Source of the DNA: Candidatus Cloacimonadota bacterium | GTDB taxonomy: Bacteria > Cloacimonadota > Cloacimonadia > Cloacimonadales > Cloacimonadaceae | Direction: 5' to 3' | Length of the DNA: 7,348 bases | Assembly (NCBI GenBank): GCA_023230795.1 | Contig: JALNWR010000131.1 | Span: forward strand, 1 to 7,348 | Part shown: positions 1-4,894 of the stretch, one piece after another | How the letters are laid out: every line of letters starts with the position of its first letter | Position numbering within the stretch: the stretch's first letter is position 1 | Position numbers and translations under genes: made by a program | The notes under the pieces: generated by a model | Told to the model about the DNA's origin: nothing | The model's database searches: none | What the model saw: the letters and a program-made list of their open reading frames with translations, nothing else

Positions 1-230
1 AAATATCTTCCCTACAGGACTCAAGGCATTGTGTAGAGTTTGGTTTGCTATCTGAAATATCGTCCCTACAGGACTCAAGGCATTGTGTAGAGTTTGGTTT
101 GCTATCTGAAATGCCGTCCCTACAGGACTCAAGGCATTGTGTATAGTTTGGTTTGCTATCTGAAATATCGTCCCTACAGGACTCAGACCATTGTGTAGAG
201 TTTGTTTTGTGGAGTTTGTTTTGCTATCTG
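1..230. repeat. 54-bp tandem repeat array, four near-identical units
   Basis: Units lie at 1-54, 55-108, 109-162 and 163-230, head to tail with no unique spacer. Each begins AAATATCGTCC (with variants) and ends GCTATCTG. The first three differ by only a few bases. The fourth is 68 bp because a 14-bp internal duplication (GAGTTTGTTTTG copied twice, about 199-222) lengthens it. Each unit contains a short hairpin built on GTCCCTACAGGAC (62-74 in unit 2) with a single C·A mismatch next to the loop. The array begins at the first base of the window, so it probably extends further left. Function is unknown; it resembles an intergenic REP-like or minisatellite element. Confidence 0.9.
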
Positions 231-320
231 AAATATCGTCCTGGTAGGAGTCGGGGGTATTATCCAGCTGTCGATTGTTATCCACAATACCGTCCCCACG
301 GGACTCATTGCGTTGGTATT
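231..320. repeat. Degenerate units of the 54-bp repeat family
   Basis: The fifth unit starts at 231 with the same AAATATCGTCC lead and then diverges. A sixth partial copy follows, with ACCGTCCCCACGGGACTC at 289-306. The hairpins persist although the sequence changes. Unit 5 forms TCCT/AGGA around GGT (239-249). Unit 6 forms GTCCC/GGGAC around CAC (292-304), a perfect 5-bp stem. The array therefore decays toward the right, as expected of an old minisatellite edge or a family of mobile hairpin elements. Confidence 0.65.
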
Positions 321-342
321 TTGAAATGTGATTGAAATGTGA
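321..342. repeat. 11-bp direct tandem repeat, two copies
   Basis: TTGAAATGTGA occurs at 321-331 and again at 332-342 without mismatch. It lies just right of the decaying 54-bp array and outside any supported gene. It is one of several independent short duplications in this non-coding stretch. Confidence 0.85.
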
Positions 343-347
343 TTTAG

Positions 348-373
348 ATTCTTTTTAGAGAATCTTTTTAGAG
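348..373. repeat. 13-bp direct tandem repeat that also forms a hairpin
   Basis: ATTCTTTTTAGAG (348-360) is followed by AATCTTTTTAGAG (361-373), with one mismatch. The same bases form an inverted repeat, AGATTCT (346-352) and AGAATCT (359-365), around a 6-nt loop and followed by T residues (366-369). A weak plus-strand terminator is possible, but the stem is AT-rich and no gene precedes it, so the tandem duplication is the simpler reading. Confidence 0.7.
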
Positions 374-405
374 TTAGCCACGTGCAATACTCCATCATAT
401 TCCAC

Positions 406-441
406 AAAGACACAAATGCCTTTGGAATCCTTGGTGGCTTT
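406..441. repeat. Imperfect inverted repeat
   Basis: AAAGACACAAATG (406-418) and CCTTGGTGGCTTT (429-441) are inverted copies matching at 10 of 13 positions, separated by 10 nt. The text (CACAAAGACACAAA, then CTTGGTGGCTTT) resembles degraded palindromic intergenic elements seen in many environmental bacterial genomes. No function is assigned. Confidence 0.4.
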
Positions 442-484
442 TAAGCTCTTATCAGGTCTTAGTTCTAAAATCAAAAAATCAGAA

Positions 485-510
485 AATCAGAAGAAGCCAA
501 TCAGAAGAAG
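485..510. repeat. 14-bp period duplication
   Basis: AATCAGAAGAAG occurs at 485-496 and at 499-510, giving a 14-bp period with CC between the copies. Shorter AAAATCAG copies precede it (from about 473). It runs directly into the 8-bp repeat at 511. Confidence 0.75.
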
Positions 511-542
511 ACCATTTGACCATTTGACCATTTGACCATTTG
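511..542. repeat. 8-bp tandem repeat, four perfect copies
   Basis: ACCATTTG is repeated four times without error at 511-518, 519-526, 527-534 and 535-542. The period is not a multiple of three and no gene overlaps it. Copy number of such a short perfect repeat is likely to vary between strains through slippage. Confidence 0.95.
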
Positions 543-609
543 ATTTTTGTAACTTTGGATTTTGTACCTTTCTCCCTCTATTGAGAACATCAATCAGCTC
601 TTCATCAAA

Positions 610-646
610 CCTTAATCAAGCCTTAATAGTTAACGCTTGATTAAGG
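610..646. repeat. Perfect 12-bp inverted repeat with 13-nt loop
   Basis: CCTTAATCAAGC (610-621) and its exact reverse complement GCTTGATTAAGG (635-646) flank a 13-nt loop that contains GTTAAC and another CTTAAT. Neither side is followed by a good T-tract, so it is a poor intrinsic terminator. It could be an operator-like site or a hairpin element; no adjacent gene helps to decide. Confidence 0.7.
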
Positions 647-714
647 GTAGTTTAATGTGTGATCAGCTGTCCGGGATGAGGGAGAACCAGGCTGCCAAAC
701 TCCGATTTGGCAGT

Positions 715-833
715 GGAATGAGAGTGGAATGAGAGTGGAATGAGTGTGGAATGAGTGGAATGAGTTGGAATGGAATGAGCTTGGAATGAGCTTGGAATGA
801 AATGATGGAATGAAATGTCCAAATGAAATGTCC
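715..833. repeat. GGAATG-based short tandem repeat, mostly 11-bp period
   Basis: GGAATG occurs ten times, starting at 715, 726, 737, 748, 757, 767, 772, 783, 794 and 807, usually within GGAATGAG followed by GT, TGT or CTT. The spacing is mostly 11 bp, with copies at 9, 10, 5 and 13. The block ends in a 13-bp duplication, (G/A)AATGAAATGTCC, at 808-820 and 821-833. The minus strand reads through as a low-complexity His/Ser/Leu/Pro peptide, but the period is not a multiple of three and there is no sign of coding. Confidence 0.9.
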
Positions 834-896
834 GAGCATAGACAAAAGGCTCAAAGCTGCGGGTAAGTTGCTCAATCCTATCAGTTTTCATAGTCA

Positions 897-920
897 TTCT
901 GGATGACCTTCTGGATGACC
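897..920. repeat. 12-bp direct tandem repeat, two copies
   Basis: TTCTGGATGACC is found at 897-908 and immediately again at 909-920 without mismatch. It lies in the gene-free stretch downstream of the Arg-gingipain-like gene. Confidence 0.85.
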
Positions 921-1017
921 TCACTCTTGATATCTGCAGGCTATGGCCGTCCAAGACAAATTCTATCCTAAAGCGATGTTCCGGAAGTGTAGAACTGGAT
1001 TTGCTATTTTGCAATGA

Positions 1018-1050
1018 AAACGAGCCCGAAAAGCAATTTCGGGCTCGTTT
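1018..1050 (-). terminator. Rho-independent terminator of the Arg-gingipain-like gene
   Basis: AAACGAGCCCGAAA (1018-1031) pairs perfectly over 14 bp with TTTCGGGCTCGTTT (1037-1050) around the 5-nt loop AGCAA. It lies 19 bp past the stop codon at 1070-1072. On the minus strand the GC-rich stem runs straight into a short T run (1020-1017). The flanking A/T bases make it potentially bidirectional. Confidence 0.93.
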
Positions 1051-1069
1051 GTTACGATATTTTATTAAG

Positions 1070-4000
1070 CTATTTCATGAGGATCATCTTCCGGGTGTTT
1101 GTATATTCACGTGATTGCATTCTGTAAAAATATACACCGCTGGCGACATTCAGATTATTTTTGTCTTTACCGTTCCAGATCAGATTGTGATGGCCGGCCT
1201 GCATATCATCGGACAGGAGGATTTTCACCTTTTGTCCCAGGATATTGTAGATATTGATGGTCACCGGGCCCTTCTCTTTTAGAGAGAAGCTGATGGTGGT
1301 GGTGGGGTTGAAGGGATTGGGGTAATTTGCTCCCAGCTGGGTGATTAAGGGATTTACGCCGTCTTCATTGGATACAGGGATAGCGGAGCCCATCAGGGAT
1401 ACATTGGTAACCTGAGCGTTGGGATCATCACTATGGATAATGAGATAGGCGGGATATATTCCTTCCTCAGTGGGGCGGAAGCCTATGCTGTATTCCAGAG
1501 CTTCTCCGGCAGCCAGGACATAGCTTATGTTTCCTACATACTCTTCGTTATCAGGATCCAGAGTATAGGGCTCTGGCACTTGCAGCGAACCCAGCATGGA
1601 GACATCGCCCATATTGCTGATGGTGATGGGCAGATAGTCTTCAGCTCCGATATCGACGTTGCCAAAATCCAGGATGTCTCTGTCTATCAGGATGGTGGGT
1701 GTGCCGGTTTCGATGGTGCTGGCGGGGAAGGAAACTTCATCCAGCCAGACGCAGTCTGAACCTTCGGAGACGGATCCGTCTTTGACATATTCCCAGCGGT
1801 AGGTATTGGTTCCGGGTTGCACCATATAGCTCACTTGTGACCAAGGCTGATCGCCGCTCCATTGGTTTTTGAGCATGCCATTTACATAGAACTTCAGGTA
1901 ATCGTGACTCTCTTCGGAGGATATCTTTTTCCAGAAGGAGATGATGCCATCCACAGGGCTGCTCATGGTTACGCTCATAGCAGTACTTTGGTTGTTATTG
2001 ATACTGGCGCTGCGGACAGAGTAGCTGCCCTGATGAGCCTGAGTATCTATGGTCCAGTTTCCACCTTCAAAGCTCCATGGGAAGTCCGTTAAGCCATTTT
2101 CAAAACCATCTACGAGGATTCCGACTACCACGTTATATACTTTGGTTTCGGTATATCCTCCATAGCTGGCCATGGCTACGATCTGTATGGTAGAGCCGGG
2201 ATTCACTTGCGAAGACAGGCTTACAGAATACATTGAGACAGCTTCTACGCCTATAGCCAGGTTATCAAAATCTGTGACAATGGGTGTGATAATGGTATTG
2301 CCGCCGTTTATAATCACAGCGGTTTGCACCTGCATAGCGGCGGCGTGTCCCACATTTGTAAAAGGTATGCTGAGGACGAAGGTTTCGCCGGGATCAATAC
2401 GGCCATTGTCATTACCTTCGGGATCACTTACCTGATATATGGCAAATCCGAGCTTGGGAGCATTGATAGTCATAGAGTATTCATAGACAAAATCATCGGC
2501 TCCTTCCACTTCGATCACTACGCTGTATGCGGCTACATATTGATCAGACACAAAGTCTGAGATCTGGATGTCTATTCCCAGCACGGTAGAGCCGCTGCCA
2601 TTGGCTGCGATATCTTCTATAAGCTCTGCATCACCGATGACAGAGATAAAGGGATCAACGCTGCTGACCGAGATATTCACGTCTTGAGCGGGATCGTTGC
2701 CCACATTTTCCAGCTGGACCTGCACGGTTACTATTTCGCCGAATTCCGGAGCACCGTTGTTATCATCGGTGATCTGTACATCAGTTACGATGATATATGG
2801 ACCTTCCGCGGGTAAAACTTCGACAATGCCCAGGTGGGTAACTTTGTTAAAGGCAGTGATGGTAAGGGTGAGCTGCATGGGTTGATCCGGCAGGATGTCC
2901 AGATTGATCGCGGCAGCACCTGCGGCATTTGCTACAGCCTTGCCGTAGATCACGCCATTATCGCTGAGGGTTACTTTAGCGCCAGGCTCTGTGGTGAGGG
3001 AGAGGCTATCCATCCCCAGCAAAAGCACGGGATTGTAATCCGCTACTAACTCGGTGGGGTCTTGGGTTCTGATCATCAAAGAGGCATCGCCAAAGATAGT
3101 CCAGTTCTTAAATTCATCAGCGCCATTGCTATATCCAGAAGGATACTTTTCTATCATGCGGGCGGAGCCGTGGAAGAAAAGACCGCCGATGGTCTGCTTT
3201 TCTTCATCTACCAGCAGGTCCACGCTTTCATCCTGCGCACTCATGGGTGGAGACCAGCTCTGATTCACCGTGGAGGCATAAATGGCGATGGCGCCGGTGG
3301 GGGCTCCGGTGGCGCTGTTTGTGGCTCTCATCCAGGCTTCTGCAAAGCAGGTTCGGCTCACAAAGTTTCCATTTACGCAAGCCACGGAGATGATGAAGGG
3401 CAACATATTGTCATTGGTCAGATTATTGACGTTGGAATTATTAAAACCTGTGGTGACCCAGGATGTGTCTGAACCGTGTCCAATATAATTTACCAGGGAG
3501 CGGCCACCGTTGAGATTGTTGCCTACTTGAGTAGATGTAGCGCCTGTGGCTTGATACATTTGATCTACTGTGTTATAGCCGTAATTCAAAAGTTTGGTGC
3601 GGATGTTTTCCATATGCTGTTGATCGGATTCACCTTCATCACCCTGGCCTCCGCCCCCTTCATTGGAGGCAATGCCCATGGCGTTTTCCAGCCAGGTAGC
3701 ACCTTGTTGGATATCTCTTTCGTAGTGGATGCTGCGTTCTACCTGGGTCTGCATTTCAGCTACGGTCTGTGCGGAAAAACGTCCGATATAGATATCGGGA
3801 TAGTTGTCATTTCCGGCCAGAAGGGTCATGGAAGGATCGCTGCCGCCACCACCAAACGAGATGGTGGGCACTTGAGGAGCATCTCCCATGAGCTGAACAA
3901 ACATCAGGCCGTCATCTTGATCATATTGATTTTGGATGTAGGTCTTGATTTGTTGACCTGTGGAGCCAGCGGTCTGCACATCTACCACAGAAACGTCAAA

Positions 4001-4774
4001 TCCGATCTGGCGTTTCCAATCTACCCAGGGCTGGATGGTATCTTCAAACATGGAGTGGTTGATCACCAGGATGCGTCCTTCCTCGCTCAGAGTGGGATAT
4101 TTGGGAGATGAGAAATTCAGAAACAGGCCTTTGTATATACTGGCAAATTCTTTGGCATAACCGCTTTTTGTGCTGGATAGGGCATTGGTCAGGTCTGTGC
4201 CGTTTTCACTGAGCTGAACCCGCAATCTGGTATATACTCTGGTGGTGCCGGTTTCGGGATAATATGCAAAGGGGAAAAAATGCACAGTGATGCCGCGGAA
4301 GTCTCTGATGATAAAGGGTGAGCTAAGCTCTGCAGAATTCTGCGGATAGTGGCTGTCGCTCTGATAAAAATCCGCAAAGGTGTAAGGCACGGTTGCGGGG
4401 TCTATATTTCTGGTAAGATTGCCTTTGGAAGGGGCAATGGGCATGGGAAGCTCGATATACTCGCTGTCGATGATCTGCAGCTGCATATTCGCAGTGCCGG
4501 GAATGATCACACTGGAAGCCAGAATGGGGAGCTGAGGCAGGCCCTCGATCAGGGTGAGTCCGCTCTTTTTCAGGCTCGGCTGATAGTAGGTGTTGCCGTT
4601 TATTTCGATAGCTTCACGTTCAAAACTTCCCAGAGTCATTTCCAACCCAATCTCACCGGGATTATCTTGCAGCAGGCTGATATCGTTGGGATAATCGCCT
4701 ATGATCACCTGCTCGGCGTTCAGCGCAAGGCCAAACGTCAGGATCAGGCTTAGTAACATAATGAGTCTTTTCAT
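1070..4774 (-). CDS. Secreted gingipain-family (C25) cysteine peptidase, Arg-gingipain-like, with T9SS sorting tail
   Basis: Complete 1234-residue protein. Residues 1-20 are a signal peptide (MKRLIMLLSLILTFGLALNA). A propeptide follows to about 225, then the C25 catalytic domain, about 226-570. Motifs include NDNYPDIYIGRF (322-333), NEGG (E372), GESD (D384), VNYIGHG (catalytic H433), SVACVNG (catalytic C466) and QSWSPPM (W507, M511). Compared with remembered RgpB, these match E152, D163, H211, C244, W284 and M288; D163 and its partners shape the Arg-binding S1 pocket. Cleavage after Arg is therefore predicted, not shown. Later modules are the gingipain Ig-like domain (about 571-656), two CARDB-like domains (657-771, 773-885), a MAM/cleaved-adhesin-like jelly roll (887-1018), an ASH/HYDIN-like Ig domain (1024-1132) and a T9SS type A sorting domain (about 1141-1234, YPNPFNP at 1151-1157). 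The protein would be exported to the periplasm and then to the cell surface or medium. The start is supported by GGAG five bases upstream and by the signal peptide. It is longer than RgpB because of the extra beta-sandwich modules. Confidence 0.96.
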   Translation of the reverse strand: MKRLIMLLSLILTFGLALNAEQVIIGDYPNDISLLQDNPGEIGLEMTLGSFEREAIEINGNTYYQPSLKKSGLTLIEGLPQLPILASSVIIPGTANMQLQIIDSEYIELPMPIAPSKGNLTRNIDPATVPYTFADFYQSDSHYPQNSAELSSPFIIRDFRGITVHFFPFAYYPETGTTRVYTRLRVQLSENGTDLTNALSSTKSGYAKEFASIYKGLFLNFSSPKYPTLSEEGRILVINHSMFEDTIQPWVDWKRQIGFDVSVVDVQTAGSTGQQIKTYIQNQYDQDDGLMFVQLMGDAPQVPTISFGGGGSDPSMTLLAGNDNYPDIYIGRFSAQTVAEMQTQVERSIHYERDIQQGATWLENAMGIASNEGGGGQGDEGESDQQHMENIRTKLLNYGYNTVDQMYQATGATSTQVGNNLNGGRSLVNYIGHGSDTSWVTTGFNNSNVNNLTNDNMLPFIISVACVNGNFVSRTCFAEAWMRATNSATGAPTGAIAIYASTVNQSWSPPMSAQDESVDLLVDEEKQTIGGLFFHGSARMIEKYPSGYSNGADEFKNWTIFGDASLMIRTQDPTELVADYNPVLLLGMDSLSLTTEPGAKVTLSDNGVIYGKAVANAAGAAAINLDILPDQPMQLTLTITAFNKVTHLGIVEVLPAEGPYIIVTDVQITDDNNGAPEFGEIVTVQVQLENVGNDPAQDVNISVSSVDPFISVIGDAELIEDIAANGSGSTVLGIDIQISDFVSDQYVAAYSVVIEVEGADDFVYEYSMTINAPKLGFAIYQVSDPEGNDNGRIDPGETFVLSIPFTNVGHAAAMQVQTAVIINGGNTIITPIVTDFDNLAIGVEAVSMYSVSLSSQVNPGSTIQIVAMASYGGYTETKVYNVVVGILVDGFENGLTDFPWSFEGGNWTIDTQAHQGSYSVRSASINNNQSTAMSVTMSSPVDGIISFWKKISSEESHDYLKFYVNGMLKNQWSGDQPWSQVSYMVQPGTNTYRWEYVKDGSVSEGSDCVWLDEVSFPASTIETGTPTILIDRDILDFGNVDIGAEDYLPITISNMGDVSMLGSLQVPEPYTLDPDNEEYVGNISYVLAAGEALEYSIGFRPTEEGIYPAYLIIHSDDPNAQVTNVSLMGSAIPVSNEDGVNPLITQLGANYPNPFNPTTTISFSLKEKGPVTINIYNILGQKVKILLSDDMQAGHHNLIWNGKDKNNLNVASGVYFYRMQSREYTNTRKMILMK

Positions 4775-4859
4775 AAGTTCTCCATTTTATCTATAATCAT
4801 ATAGTTCTTAGGAGTTCTGCCTTCTCATATAACACACGATAAAAGCAAAAAACCAAAGA
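4775..4859 (-). promoter_or_regulatory. Intergenic leader with ribosome-binding site, probable promoter region
   Basis: On the minus strand, GGAG (4783-4780) sits five bases before the ATG at 4774 and is a good Shine-Dalgarno sequence. The rest is AT-rich and follows the upstream gene's terminator, so a promoter for the peptidase gene is expected here. TTATAT and TATAGAT are possible -10-like elements on the minus strand, but I see no clear partner at -35. The ribosome-binding site is firm; the promoter is inferred from position. Confidence 0.4.
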
Positions 4860-4885
4860 AGGCACCCCTTACGCAAGGAGTGCCT
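4860..4885 (-). terminator. Rho-independent terminator of the Lys-gingipain-like gene
   Basis: GGCACCCCTT (4861-4870) pairs with AAGGAGTGCC (4875-4884) around a 4-nt loop, with an extra A-T pair at 4860/4885. The only mismatch, C4866·A4879, becomes a G·U wobble in minus-strand RNA, so the hairpin is better when transcribed from the minus strand. A U-rich tail follows (TTCTTTGGTTTTTTG on the minus strand). It begins 9 bp after the stop codon at 4895-4897 and separates the two peptidase genes. Confidence 0.9.
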
Positions 4886-4894
4886 AAGCTCTAT

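Larger units (their letters stand above)
1..1017. other. Gene-free region dominated by short repeats
   Basis: I see no credible coding sequence on either strand. The open frames here are short, lie within the repeats, and lack a convincing start and ribosome-binding site. No tRNA-like or rRNA sequence was recognised. Between the repeats (about 543-609, 647-714 and 921-1010) the sequence is plain and unassigned. The region lies downstream of the minus-strand gene that ends at 1070, so it probably tolerates repeat expansion. Confidence 0.7.

Noticed and set aside
1..230. CRISPR array
   Set aside because: The whole 54-bp unit is repeated head to tail with no unique spacers, and no cas genes are in view.
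153..335. Plus-strand 60-codon open frame over the repeat array
   Set aside because: It is read entirely from repeat units, with no ribosome-binding site and no recognisable protein.
346..369. Plus-strand intrinsic terminator
   Set aside because: The stem is short and AT-rich, arises from a 13-bp tandem duplication, and follows no gene on that strand.
652..1014. Minus-strand open frame of 120 codons rich in His, Ser and Pro
   Set aside because: It starts with TTG next to the terminator of the upstream gene, has no ribosome-binding site, and is largely made by the GGAATG repeat, whose period is not a multiple of three.
3476..4111. Plus-strand 211-codon open frame
   Set aside because: It lies antisense within the highly conserved C25 catalytic domain, and its product resembles nothing I know; it is a shadow of the real gene.
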